In this document: positions 1 to 10,959 of the stretch, piece by piece | Layout: each line of letters opens with the position of its first letter | How positions within the stretch are numbered: position 1 is the first letter of the stretch | NCBI GenBank assembly: GCA_030765065.1 | Contig: CM060981.1 | Coordinates: forward strand, 225,501,152-225,565,151 | Direction: 5' to 3' | Length of the DNA: 64,000 nucleotides | Source of the DNA: Deroplatys truncata | Taxonomy: Eukaryota; Arthropoda; Insecta; Mantodea; Mantidae | The notes under the pieces: generated by a model | The model's database searches: none | What the model was told of the DNA's origin: nothing | Seen by the model: the letters and a program-made list of their open reading frames with translations, nothing else | Translations under genes and position numbers: made by a program

Positions 1-129
1 CCTGAGCAGTCACCTTTTTCCCCTGAACGAGTCACCTTTTCCCTGAATAGGTTACGTGATGGGTATGTCTAGAACATTGACATGAAACAGTTTTCCACTA
101 AGTTCACGTCTAAAGTCGCTTTCAATTCT

Positions 130-1000
130 AGCACCTCATATTCGCTATCTCTCCTGTATATAAGTCCATATTCCTACTGCTACACTACCTGTCTAGCCTA
201 ACACCTCTCCTCCTGTTCCTATACCTCTCATATAAACCATACTCTACTCCTCTAGCTCTGTCTAGCCTAACGCCTCTCTCGTTTACCTATGACTCTCACA
301 TAAACCATACTCTGCTCCTCGACCTCTGTCTAGCCTAGCACCCCTCTTCCTGTTCCTATACTTCTCATACATATAAACCATGCCCTACGTTTCAAGCCCT
401 GTCTAGTCTAACACCACTCCCCGTATCCCCTACCTCTCAAAAGCTCATTCCCTCCTACCCCCCCCTCTAGCTGAGTATCACTCCTTGGTTTCCTATCTAA
501 CCTAACTTTAACACCTGTCTATCCTAGCATAGGATCTCTCTCCGTTTTCTCGTCTCTCCTTATAAACACAAACTCAATTCTCCTAACCTAATACCTCTCC
601 TCGTTTTCCTATACTTCTCATATAAACCTTACTCTACTCCTCGACTTCTGCCTAGCCTAACACCTTTCCTCGTTTTCCTATATCTCTCATATAAACCATG
701 CACTACGTTTCAAGCCTTGTCTAGTCTAACACCTCTCAACGTTTTCCTATACCGCTCATATAAACCATACATTACTCAGCCTCTGTCTAGCCTAGCACCT
801 CTACACGTATTCCCTATCTGTCTCATATAAAGCATATCCCTCCCTCCTTTAGCATCTGATTAGCCTAGCGTCAGTCCTCGTATTCCCTATCTCCCCCATA
901 TAAACGCATTTTCCTCCTTGAACCGTCGCATCTAGCCTCGTTTTCCCTATCCTTTCCCATATAAACGCAAAAACTGTGCCAGCTCTCTCCTATATATCCT
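130..1000. repeat. degenerate minisatellite, ~65-bp period
   Basis: Phrases such as TCTCATATAAACCATAC, CTGTCTAGCCTAACACCTCT and GTTTTCCTAT recur about every 62-68 bases from about 130 to 1000. The plus strand is strongly pyrimidine-rich. Monomers differ by many substitutions and small indels, so the array looks old. It probably continues to the left of the window. No coding potential is seen. Confidence 0.8.
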
Positions 1001-1079
1001 ACTAATGAGCATAGATTTTCAAAACTATCACGTATGATATATGAGGTGTTTACCGGAGGAGACTTCGCCACTGCGACCA

Positions 1080-1267
1080 ACTAGGTCTATTGTAACTACA
1101 GCCCTCGAAAGGCTGGGATGAAATGATGGAGTCGCGGGCAGACGGGATTACAGAGAACGCACGGAAGTCTATCATTTCCAGTTCGAAACACCCGCACTCG
1201 GCAGTAGACGCGGAGTCCCGCGACCTGGGCGACGAAGCGTACGTACTACGGAGCTCGGAGACACTGC
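1080..1267. other. GC-richer segment of unknown nature
   Basis: This stretch has a visibly higher GC content than its surroundings and contains CG dinucleotides. It directly adjoins the SINE on its right. An open frame runs through it on the minus strand (to about 1340), but its composition, rich in Ser and Phe, is not recognisable and it overlaps the SINE. It may be the body of an older transposon. No function is assigned. Confidence 0.3.
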
Positions 1268-1459
1268 CTGAAAGATGAAAGGGAGAAACATGAAATGACA
1301 GGAAATTAGGGAAAGGAAAAATTGTGGTAGAATACACCACCTAGTATTGGCTTAGGCGACCAGAGGAAAACCACGAAAAAACCCATGGTCAGCGTGGGCG
1401 GCCACCGGACCTTCCGAATGCGTATCACAGACGTTACCGCCTGAGCCATCCCGCTCGGT
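1268..1459 (-). mobile_element. tRNA-derived SINE, family A (partial)
   Basis: Read on the minus strand, the copy begins ACCGAGCGGGATGGCTCAGG, which matches a Pol III A box in a tRNA-like head. It then has the phrase GTCTGTGATACGCATTCGG and the body phrase TTTTTTCGTGGTTTTCCTC. The same string of landmarks occurs at 2784-3145, 52120-52312 and 53195-53362, which defines the family. The B box is degraded here. Confidence 0.75.
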
Positions 1460-1589
1460 ATATCATCACGTAGCCGCACCTCTTTAAAAATCCGACTATC
1501 GTTTTACCTACCAAGTTATAAAACTAAAGTGTAGATGTAAATTTAAATTTTAGTTGTGTTAACCAGATATAGATAGAATAACAAACCTT

Positions 1590-1645
1590 CGAAAGAATAG
1601 TTTGTAGAGTAGTGCGTAGAGAAAGCCGTGTGGAAGTAACAATTC
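1590..1645 (+). repeat. 3'-end fragment of repeat family R850
   Basis: GAATAGTTTGTAGAGTAG followed by GTAGAGAAAGCCGTGTGG matches the shared right end of the R850 family (AAAATAGTTTGTACAAGAG, then GTAGAGAAAGTCATGTGAG). Only about 55 bases are recognisable. Confidence 0.5.
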
Positions 1646-1928
1646 TTGTTCTTGGTATCACTGTTTTCTTTTCTCTTTTTCTAATTCTGATCAAATATCA
1701 TTAACTTTAAAATTTACTGTGACGAATATAGACTGACATGTGACTAAGGTGTATTATAAGCATGCATGGTGTATCTTATTTGTGCTGTGAATGAGTCTAT
1801 ATATTAAATCTTTAAAGTTCCTTCTGCACGATCAAATTTCACAATTTCACAACTTTTCTTGACAAATTGCTTCCAATACTTTTAAAGTGTTTGGAAGTTT
1901 TTAAAGTAAACAAGGAGATGCTCTAAGC

Positions 1929-2084
1929 CAGTAGTGGCGAAAACGGGACTCGCGAGGCAGTGTGACTCGTAGGGGCCAATTCTTTTCTAGCTGTCTATTC
2001 ATTTGTTTTCCATATGCTGATGAGTGGTTGGTGCGTGTTGCGTATTTGATGACTCGAGGAAGAAAGACATTTTTGCCATCCTTG
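1929..2084. mobile_element. hAT-type MITE, 156 bp, with 8-bp TSD
   Basis: The segment is flanked by the perfect 8-bp direct repeat CTCTAAGC at 1921-1928 and 2085-2092. Its ends are imperfect inverted repeats: CAGTAGTGGCGAAAA on the left and CAAGGATGGCAAAAA (reverse complement) on the right, about 10 of 15 identical. An 8-bp duplication with CA-starting terminal repeats is characteristic of the hAT superfamily. It has no coding capacity. Confidence 0.7.
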
Positions 2085-2783
2085 CTCTAAGCGGTCAAAT
2101 ATTTTACTGTTATCTAATGTTTTGGTCAATGAAACGTGAATATTTAGAGTGCGTCAGGAAATATTATAAATGGCTGAAAGCGAAAAGTAAATAAAAATGG
2201 CAAGGGATGTCATATGCGAGCTGATTAGGTTATACGAAAGTGGCCATGTATATACGTTGTGGACTCTGTGGGTTACCACAAGATGAAGAAGAGGGCATAT
2301 AACCAAATTGTCAGGCAGATTTCCTAACTACTACACAATGATCTATTAATACAGTGCTATTAGTACCGTTAACCTATCAAGTGTTGTTTTCATTGTATTC
2401 CTTAATCGTAATCTGATTTCAAGGGCTAAAATACGTGAAAATATTTCGCAATTACATAAAGAACAGTATTTCATTTCAAATTGTTATACCGTAACGCCAA
2501 TAGTAAGTTACTTTACAAGATAAGTTATTGATGGGTTCTGAAGGGGTTCAACTTGGCGAAAAGACGTGTAACTACATACTTATGACATTGTTAAGTCTTG
2601 TCCATTGATGTTCTTGTTCAAATATTGAAAAATATTGGATGATTTTTCTTATAAACTCTTGAATTGAAAAACAAGTTTGATCATGTACAAAGAGCTGGTA
2701 CACCACTCTACCCTTCATTGACGTCAAGTTGTGAATAAACTACAACGCGAGCAATGGTATTTTTAGAATTTAGATAATGATAG

Positions 2784-3145
2784 GCAGAGCGGGCTGGCTC
2801 CGACGGTAACGTCTGTGACCCGCATTTGAGAAGTCCAGGCTTCATACCCCGGAGTCGACCAATGTGAGAGAAGGTTTATTTCCCGGTTTTCCTCAGTCGC
2901 TAGGCGAATGCTGGATTGGATAATTTCATCCGCTAATTTTTCCACCATCGCTTTCATCATTACATTTCGTTACCTTCTTCTTCACCGGCATACCAGACAT
3001 TGGGCTGATTACCCATCCTGGATATGCTATGATCCAGAGTTTGCTTGCTCCTCGACAGACTACTGTCCCAAGTATTGGCTTGTAAGTCCTTGGAGATGTT
3101 AGTCTTACAAAGAGAAGTGTAATCCGTTAAAGAAGAAGAAGAAAA
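2784..3145 (+). mobile_element. tRNA-derived SINE, family A (near full length)
   Basis: This is the longest family A copy, about 360 bp. The tRNA-like head carries an A-box-like TGGCTCCGACGG near 2795 and a degenerate B box near 2837. The shared body phrase CCCGGTTTTCCTCAGTCGC follows, and the copy ends in a GAA-rich tail at about 3125-3145. A transcript from the internal Pol III promoter mobilised by a LINE is the usual SINE mechanism. No clear target duplication was found. Open frames across it are incidental. Confidence 0.8.
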
Positions 3146-3584
3146 TGACTAGTGAAGCTTATCTATTTCCTCTTTCCCTTACTTCCCATTAAAATGCAAT
3201 ATCTCCAAAAGAGAAACTTTAAAAACGAATTAAAATCAGGGAGGAAAGAGGAGACCATGCTCTAAGACATACGTAGACATCTGTCACAACGGTGAGAAGA
3301 GCTACCTAAAATAAATTGGTTCCTTAGGAAATAAGAAAGAGTATTGGCGGACGTTTCCAATGAGAAAAGTAATATGGAGTGACACGAAAGAATGAAAAAG
3401 AAGAAATTTATTCCAAGACTGTGGCATCACGCAATTTGATGTAAAAGGGCAAGAGGAGCGTTTCTTGATTAACGTTTGGAAGAAAACAATTTGTGACACA
3501 CAAAAATAGTTGTAGAATAATAAAGCTGACTAACTCGCGCATTAGTCATTAGAGCTACACTGTTTTGCAAAACATTTTATCAAA

Positions 3585-3830
3585 AGCAATGTGGAATTAA
3601 TTGTACTTCCACAGAAGCCGTGTGTTGGAAAGGTAGAATTAGACGACTGAAAAAATTCAATGTTATAGCCGGGATTTGAACCACGGATCTCCCGGTCTCC
3701 AGTCGGTTGCTCTAACCACTGAGCTACCATGGCAACTACCCGGCAAGAAGTTACATTTCCCAACTGATTGGTATATTTCCCGATAAACCACAAGGAGATC
3801 TCAAATTATATTACGATGACATACCCCAAA
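3585..3830 (-). mobile_element. tRNA-derived SINE, family B
   Basis: On the minus strand the sequence has an A-box-like TGGTAGCTCAGTGGTTAGAG and a B-box-like GTGGTTCAAATCCCGGC, spaced as in a tRNA. Upstream lies the shared leader phrase CCTTGTGGTTTATCGGG and downstream TTCAGTCGTCTAATTCTACC. The tRNA-like part has additional non-tRNA flanks and degenerate stems, so it is called a SINE, not a tRNA gene. Confidence 0.75.
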
Positions 3831-3837
3831 GGCGAGC

Positions 3838-3925
3838 TAGAATTTTTCAGTCGTCTGATTCCACCTTTCCAACATAGTCTAACACACGGCTTGTGTGGAA
3901 GAAAAATTAATTGCATTAATTGACC
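3838..3925 (+). mobile_element. SINE family B, 3' part only
   Basis: The phrase TTTTTCAGTCGTCTGATTCC and the following ACACACGGCTTGTGTGGAAG match the 3' body of family B. The tRNA-like head is missing. It sits head-to-head against the previous, inverted copy. Confidence 0.65.
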
Positions 3926-3984
3926 TAATAGTGGTTGATACCATGAAGCCCGGGACTTAAAGTATTTACAACATTGTAGGCCAC

Positions 3985-4205
3985 CATTGGGGTATGTCAT
4001 CTCAATACAATTTGAGATGTCCTTGTGGTTTACCGGAAAAAATACGAATCAGTTGGGGAATTTAATAATGTATGGCAAATTGCGATGGTAGCTCAGTGGT
4101 TAGAGTAACCGGACGGAGACCGGGAAATCTGTGGTTCAAATCCCGGCTATGGCATTAAATTTTTCATTTATCTGATTCTATCATTCCAAAGGCACTGTAT
4201 TTTCA
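3985..4205 (+). mobile_element. tRNA-derived SINE, family B
   Basis: This copy has the leader phrase TCCTTGTGGTTTACCGG, the A-box-like GATGGTAGCTCAGTGGTTAG near 4085 and the B-box-like GTGGTTCAAATCCCGGC near 4131, then the 3' phrase TTCATTTATCTGATTC. It is inverted relative to the copy at 3585-3830, so the two can pair into a long hairpin. Confidence 0.75.
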
Positions 4206-4499
4206 AACAAAAGATCATTATCCAGCTCCTTTCTGTATCTGTTTTACCGTCTTCGCAACTTGACTTAAGTTAGAAGAAGCGTAGTATTGGACCCAAAAAC
4301 TCTCTAATGAAATGTCACCCATGGAAGTTTTGAGAATGCCTGAATAAAACTCCACGTGTGAAAACAAAAGTGTGGGTTTGTAAATGGTACCTCGAAAGCA
4401 AAAAGGTTCTTAAAAGGAAACTTTCAACTGAGTTAACGCCTTTTCAAGAATTAAGGCCAATGGGTCCCAATCTAAACAACACTTTATGCTGCTGTTTTA
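4206..4499. other. no feature recognised
   Basis: Unique-looking AT-rich sequence between SINE family B and an R850 fragment. Nothing coding or structured could be supported. Confidence 0.4.
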
Positions 4500-4680
4500 T
4501 TTTTGTGTTCTCCAAAATTGCTGAAGGAGTTTTTATTAAATTATATGCTTCACATATTGATATGACAAATAAAATTATATCTTGATTTCCCAGTAACTGT
4601 ATAGGCAGTGAAGTTCTTTTTATTCCCACTGAGGCTTGTATAACTCGTAAACCACGAGAGACAAAGCTTACGAGAGATAC
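4500..4680 (+). repeat. diverged fragment of repeat family R850
   Basis: The phrases GACAAATAAAATTATATCTTG and GTATAACTCGTAAACCACGAG align in order and spacing with the R850 interior phrases GACAAATAAAATGTATATCTTG and GCATAACTGGTAAACCATAAG. The match is more divergent than the main copies, so this is probably an older insertion. Confidence 0.55.
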
Positions 4681-5029
4681 ATATGTTTATATATCCGTGG
4701 TATCTCTTTGTACACTCCAGTCAATGGCTGGCATCTGAGAGATGAAGCTCCAGTCGGATACTCCAGTGAGCGTCCGCACAGCCAGGCTTTATTTGCAAGA
4801 CTGCGTATAGTTTTGTAGTAGTTATAACGGGGAACACAACTATAATCACAAAAGCCATCCGAGGAAATAATTCATATGCGAGACTTCAAACAGACAAATG
4901 TTTCAGAGTTTTTTAACACTGAACATTTGTAACTAAAATACATTTTATTTATGTATTTACTTAATTAATTAATTATTTATTTACGGGTCTTAAGTGGAGT
5001 ATGACTCAAGGTGATTAAAATGCCACGTT

Positions 5030-5125
5030 TACTGCAGCACTCTTACCTCAGTGGTGGAGAGTTAGCTTACTGCTCCTGAGGTTGCAAGTTTAAATCTCCT
5101 TGGGGCTACTCAACATTTTTCTTCC
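5030..5125 (+). mobile_element. tRNA-like SINE head (unassigned family)
   Basis: TTACCTCAGTGGTGGAGAG resembles an A box and GCAAGTTTAAATCTCC resembles a B box about 40 bases later. A T-rich stretch follows. Stems and conserved tRNA positions are degraded. It could be an old SINE or a chance match. Confidence 0.4.
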
Positions 5126-7127
5126 ACTTTAATTTTAAATAAATGAATAAAAATATAAGCTTTTCTTAATGTATTATGTATGTCGTGTTCATTTAGTAGT
5201 CCGTCATATCCGTAGATGGCAACCATGACAATTTATCAGTCCGGAGGAAGTTTGACAGTCAGTCAATTTAATTTTATAACCACAAATTTCACCATCATCG
5301 TGTAATTATATTTGTAAGTAAAATGAAGAAACGGAAGGAATATTACTTATCTATATGACAGTAAAACGTGTATTAACATTAAAATACAACAACCCACTGC
5401 GGAGAATTGAATTTAGAATTGAGAAATTGCGTAGAATTTAAGTAGTTTAACCATTGCTCAACGCCAAGCACGGTGTCCTGCTACTCCTAATAAGTGTATT
5501 GTGACTTGAATTCTAGAGTTAGCCATAGCACAGAAGTTGACAGTATGACTCGCGCGCTCGCTGTAAGGAACTGAAAAAGAATTAACTGCTAAACAGACCG
5601 TCCACTTTTAGTTTGACCAAATGTATACTCCATGCTCAGAATCTTTAATTAACATTCCAAACGCTAATGATACTAGATATGCACTCGTGATGACCACCAC
5701 CACAACCACCACCACCACCTACTCTGTAATACTCACTGTTTGTCCTAACATTTTCCCACGTGTCAAGGACATTACATTGCTGTTAAAATAGTAGATTACG
5801 ATGCAAGCGGTAAAAATAGGGTTTTATACGTTTTTTTTATAAGCGCTCGAATTTATAAAATATTAATACATTTATATTGATTCCTGAAACTAACAGATCA
5901 CGTTTAAAACGAGGTTCTTGAAACTAAAGAAATTATTTTAAAAAAGCGAGATGCCAGATGTATTGATGTTTTGTTTATTCGCTAGCAGTCATTTTCAGTG
6001 AAATCATTTTATACATGTTTTATCTTACACCAAACAATGAAAAATTAAATACTATATTATATTGCTTTCTGGACGTTTTGGGCAAGTACTTCTAGTATTA
6101 TTCTTTCTAGTGTTTCTCTAATTTCACCTGGCATTTTCTTTCATCTAAGTTTCTTCTGAATTCATAACTTCCGCCATTTAATCTTTATTAGGTTAGATAG
6201 ATGAAAGAATAACGTTTTAGAGGAGCAGAAGGCTGCCAGTATAACGTATAGGTTAACTCGACAACGAATTGTGATACATTGAATTATGATGGTTTGTATT
6301 CTGTATGATAATACGAGTGCCATGAGAAATTAATGATGTAAAAAACATAATGAAAGGTAAAACCTAATCAAACCAAGCTGAGTTATTAAACATGCGCAAA
6401 TACAAAGGCTAATTTCCATGTGATTAGACTTGAAACCAGAGTTGGTCATAATAGTGCGATAATCTAAAGCTCGTGAGCATGTGCTAGAAGTTCTAGTGTT
6501 AGGCCATGCTGTCTAAAAAGGTACATTAATATCATGAGCACACAGAAATTGGTTCAGTAGTTATTGGAGGAGCGTAGACCTGATACCACTGACAGTATTT
6601 ATGGCAGAGACCTTTAGGATAGTCACCATGATATCGCAATACAAAATACAGTTAGCGGAAGACCTTAGACCTACCTCAAGGAGGCTGTTAAGTTCCTCGA
6701 GTCTCAATTTGTGTGTAGTTGCTACGTGCCTGAATTGTTGGAGTTTATTAGACTTAAATACAAAATAGGATGGTGGGCATTTGAGCTGTCTAAAATATAC
6801 TATTAATTTCAATGACATACGGGATTCCTTGGCATACAAGTTGCTGGAGGTGCCCGTGACTCGCGCCTTAACAGGAGTTTTACTAAGCCGAAGATCTCGG
6901 GTCTCCACCATGACTCTATCACACCCGAGGTGCTCAGATGGGGCGTGGTACGTTTCTTATACTTAGAAGACGATGCAGCATTCAAACATTCACGTTCTGA
7001 GAGATTTGTATAATATACTTCTATGTTCGATGCGCAGTTAAGTCACTGGCACCGCTAAAGTAGACTCACGCTGGTTAGACTCAAAATAATCAAATAAAAA
7101 ACTTTTGGCGCTGTAGTCAGCAGCACA
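5126..7127. other. no gene recognised; AT-rich intergenic DNA
   Basis: Low-complexity AT-rich sequence with a short CCA-rich run near 5692-5720. A 116-codon open frame lies on the minus strand at 6561-6911, starting MVETRDLRLSKTPVKARV. The protein is not recognised, has no clear domain, and its surroundings give no promoter or splice support. It may be a fragment of an older element. Confidence 0.35.
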
Positions 7128-7916
7128 TACAGTGGGTGTAGAAAAAAAAACACCAACAACGCTTAGTATGTTGGGCGGAATATTAAAGTGAGCATTTTTC
7201 AAGCAGGAACCCGTGTCCGGAAATACAAGGTTTGGACGCTATTGGGTGTCAAAGTTTCACCGGAATATTGTTGGTTTCCTAATGCAGTTATGCAACCTTT
7301 TCACCCTGAGCGTAATGCTGTAGGATGACCTGTTCCTTTTGCACGCACTACATCCACCCATAGCTTGTGTTGTGTACCAGTGCAGTAATGTTGTCGGCAG
7401 CATTACGAGATGTACCAGTACACAAATATCTAAATGACGATGCTACTTGCATACGGCAGAGCTGATGACAACGCAGAGCTGCTGCAGATTGTATGCGGAA
7501 AGGTTTGACACTGACTGGTAGAGGGAACCTGTACCATGACAACCACGATCACCTGATCTTACGCCCCTCGACTTTTCTGTGGGGTACCATGAAACTAGGG
7601 TGTATGCTACTCCTATAAGATCAGAGAAGGACCTTATGACACGAATTCACGCTGCGATTGAAATGTGCGTCTGTTTCTGCACCGCCGATGTACGCTCTGC
7701 ATTTAAGTAGGAGGTCAACAGTTTGAACCCCTTTTGGAATTTACTACACGGTGTGATGTTATTCGCACATCCATCAAAATATCGCAACCGTTTACAAACT
7801 TCGACGTCCCACAGCGTCCAAAACATCTATTTTCGGACACGAGTTCCGTCCTAAAAAATGCTGACTTTAATGATATGCCCACCAGGCTGTTGGTGTTTTT
7901 TCTATACACCCTATGT
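7128..7916 (+). mobile_element. Tc1/mariner-like transposon (DUF4817 type), deletion derivative
   Basis: The ends form long imperfect inverted repeats of roughly 130 bases. The left end, from about 7128, reads ACAGTGGGTGTAG then AAAACACCAACA; the reverse complement of the right end reads ACACATAGGGTGTATAG then AAAACACCAACA, and similarity continues inward. Between them lies a remnant of a transposase. The whole element is only about 790 bp, so much of the gene has been lost. The termini and transposase together support one element. Confidence 0.75.
7430..7715 (+). pseudogene. Tc1/mariner-like transposase remnant
   Basis: The left part reads MLLAYGRADDNAELL, which resembles the N-terminal DUF4817 helix region found in insect transposases of this type. 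It runs almost directly into a segment reading RSPDLTPLDF and then RVYATPIRSEKDLMTRIHAA, the region of the third catalytic acidic residue and the C-terminal end. The middle of the protein, including the first two catalytic residues, is absent. Stops and frame changes are present. The family match is from memory of motifs, not a search. Confidence 0.6.
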
Positions 7917-8737
7917 GTACAAAGGTGGGTGAGTACAAGTTGCGCAGTAGCATTGCTCCAAGTCATCTCACCTCCCAGATCATAGCGAGTCAGAATGAAA
8001 TAAAGAAACAAGGTACTATCTTTCTCCACCTCTATGTATGCGCAGTGGCTTTCCCCGCCTTAATTGTGTTCCCGGATCTAGGAGCTGGGGCCGTGAAATA
8101 AGCCGATTCTTTTGCCGTTATGCCATCCTGTAAATATGTTTTTGTTATCTATAATGCGTGACAAAATTTTATTAGCCATGATGTTTATGTTAGATGGTAC
8201 CTCTTTGTGTAGCTATATACATGCTATCCATATAACAGTATCAACTGGAAAAGGGCACCCTTGAGGCCGAAGTTGGTATTAAACGACCAACACTTGGATA
8301 GCTTAAGTTTAGCTTATATGTAAAGTCTCGTAAGTAGGCCCTACCGTTACAGTACCACTTCACAGATTACAAGTGATTTCACTAGGATGTACTTATAATA
8401 ACCATTTGTAAAACCCCTATTACACACTTTGGGATATACAGAATTTTCTCTACCTGAGATTTGAACTGGGACTTCACGCTCTAAGATCTGAACAAAAACG
8501 TCTTCACATTCATATATAAAAATAATGAAATTGATTAAAGTGGGCAGTCATGCTTCGCTCCTTCGTTTAGCAAAGCTATCTTATTTCCAGGTTTATTTCT
8601 TTCTGTTTGTTTTACCTTAATATTTAATTAGTATCGTTCCCTTTAACGTGTTGTCAAATCGGCGGCTTTGACTGGAGAAACAACTAAGTGTTGAAACTCG
8701 TTGAACTGTAGGTTTGTTTACGTTGGTTTTATTACTT
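7917..8737. other. no gene recognised
   Basis: Mixed unique-looking sequence. A weak B-box-like phrase (AGTTCAAATCTCAGG on the minus strand, near 8460) hints at an old SINE but has no convincing A box. Short open frames here overlap the right terminal repeat of the transposon and are not considered genes. Confidence 0.35.
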
Positions 8738-8867
8738 TTTACTTTCTTTACTACGTATAGTAAGTAGGGGAAGTATTGTATTCCACCCAAAAATTCGATA
8801 CCGGGATTTCACCGGAAATATATGCTTTGAGACCCCCTGAATCCAAACAAGCATTTTTGTAAACATC

Positions 8868-8903
<36 letters not shown>

Positions 8904-9590
8904 CAGCATAACTACGAAACGAACAGTCGGATAAACACCAAACTTGGTATTTAGGTTCAGTATCTTCCAGAGATGCGACACGAAGGTTTTCAAGAAACTC
9001 CCCCCACACCAGATTACCCTTTATATGGAACATTTTTAAAAAATTTTAACTTTCTCTAAAATGGCTCTAACGATTTTGACTAAAACATCATATGTTTACG
9101 ATATTTTCATGACAAATAAAATGTTTATCTTGAGTTTTCTGGGAATGTCTCAAAAAATATTCTTCATTGCGAACGACTTTTGCATAACTGGTAAACCATA
9201 AGAGATAGACAAAATGTACTACACAAAGATGTAGATCGCGTCAAAATACACAATTTATGTCATATACATTTTTTTGTTAAGTGAACCATTTTCAAGATAT
9301 TGCTTATTATTCTCCTAAATTTTCCAATACTTTTTCTTTGTTCGTTATTCATTCTTTATGTCCTGGACATACAAAGAGAATGGAATGCGCCACATAGCAA
9401 GCAGCTCTTAAAAGAATTGACTATCGCTTAAAGTCTACCGTATTCCCCTTGCACCTACAAGAAAATTAGCAATAAGACTAACATCTCGATTAACATGAAG
9501 CATATGGAGAATAAGCGTTTGTAAAAATAGTTTGTATAAGAGTAGAGAAAGTCATGTGAATGTAACACATCAGATTTTTACCATTAAACA
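8738..9590 (+). repeat. repeat family R850, copy A
   Basis: The copy starts near ACTTTCTTTACTACGTATAG and ends near GTAGAGAAAGTCATGTGAAT. Landmarks in order are TTCCACCCAAAAATTCGATA, an internal (TG)n tract of about 15 units near 8872-8901, AACTTGGTATTTAGGTTCAG, ATGACAAATAAAATG and GCATAACTGGTAAACCATAAG. Nine other substantial copies share these landmarks. Subterminal ACTTTCTYTACT-like motifs occur in inverted orientation at both ends. There is no recognisable transposase, so it appears non-autonomous. Minus-strand open frames through the TG tract (His-Thr runs) are by-products. Confidence 0.85.
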
Positions 9591-9599
9591 CACACCCCA

Positions 9600-9735
9600 T
9601 TCAAATTTCCAGACTTTTTGGGGTATAGGGAATGATTCTGGCTAAAGAAAAATTTCCCTGTTGCAGCTGGGAGTTGAACTCGGGGCTCTGGGTTGAGAAA
9701 TCAGGGAGATGACAATTTCACCACAGAGGCATCCG
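9600..9735 (-). mobile_element. tRNA-derived SINE or relic
   Basis: On the minus strand GATGCCTCTGTGGTGAAAT resembles an A-box region and CCGAGTTCAACTCCCAGC a B box, spaced like a tRNA. It abuts the right end of R850 copy A. Family membership with the other SINEs here is not clear. Confidence 0.5.
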
Positions 9736-10653
9736 TTCGTTATTTATATATAAATGTGAAAAATAGTTAATAAATGTGTATAGATTCCTTTGTTTGTTAG
9801 AACGTTCGGCTTAATTATCAAAAGCTTTAAATTTTTTACAAAGGATAAGAATTGGCAACACTGTCGTCCTTTATTCTATGAGTTTTAGGAGAAGTTATTA
9901 TAGTCGGCGTTTAATCTGCATTTACAAAGCCATGTTGACATTTTTATAAATGCTGCTCTTAATATTGGCTCCTATCTCCGTGGTATTAATCTTGCATACA
10001 AGTTTTAATATAAGATTTCTTCCTCTATTCCTAGGTAACTACTATGATTTATCTCCTTTGTAAAATCCTAATCATCATACTTTTATTGGCTATGTTTAGC
10101 TATATATATGCAGTCGTAACGTGCATATTTAACAGGTTACCATTGATACAATTTATTCCATAACGTTTCTGATTTTATAATTTGTAACAGCAGTATACGA
10201 TTCTTCCTACACTGTTATGTCCATATTGTTTATACTGAAATTTATTGGTCTTCATAGGTTGCCCATAAATTTGCGGAATATTTTAACCGTTCCTCTTCCG
10301 GAATTGAGTTTACTGCAACATTTTTATCCCGTTGGCTATTGAACCTATTCGTAAATTTATAATCTCCGTCCTGTTTAACATACACATCGGGTTTTGCTCC
10401 ACCAGTTCACTTCTTCCATATTTCGCTTTCGTTCTTGTTGACTCTGTTTTACGTTGTCAGCTTTTACACCTGTATTCTAGCTTTATTTTCCCACTGTGTT
10501 TTTTTATTCCGTATGTTTCAATAATCACTTATTTTTGTGTTCACCTATTTTAAGCAGGAGATATGCTCGAATCTCCGTTGGGTTAGTTCTCTATAAAGGA
10601 ATTTCTTTCGGCATTTTTTCCTATATTCAAAAGAATGACAATACAAGTTAAGC

Positions 10654-10655
<2 letters not shown>
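9736..10655. other. no gene recognised
   Basis: AT-rich sequence. An open frame at 10332-10553 on the plus strand encodes a hydrophobic low-complexity peptide typical of T-rich DNA and is not supported as a gene. Confidence 0.4.

Positions 10656-10699
<44 letters not shown>
10656..10699. repeat. (AT)n microsatellite
   Basis: About 22 uninterrupted AT units directly beside the left end of a mariner element, consistent with that family's use of TA as target. Confidence 0.95.
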
Positions 10700-10702
<3 letters not shown>

Positions 10703-10959
10703 GAGTGGTGATCAGAAACTGTCACAAGGCCGGTGTTCCTGGAGTTTCTTCCATTGTAGAGAAATTAGTAATGTACGGTAATTCTAATTTCATGCGGTTG
10801 GCATCTGTGCAGAGTTTCAGCCACCCGCCACCTACAGCGCTAGTTGTAGGTAAGCACAAACGGCGACTCGTTTGGAAAACTGGACTCGCGAAAAAATCCG
10901 CTCACGAAAAATTCCATTTCTGTTCGTATAACACGTAACCACTACTAAAATTCCCCGCA

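Noticed and set aside
8751-9033. Histidine-threonine-rich minus-strand frames
   Set aside because: They run through the (TG)n tract of R850 copy A and are not protein-like there.
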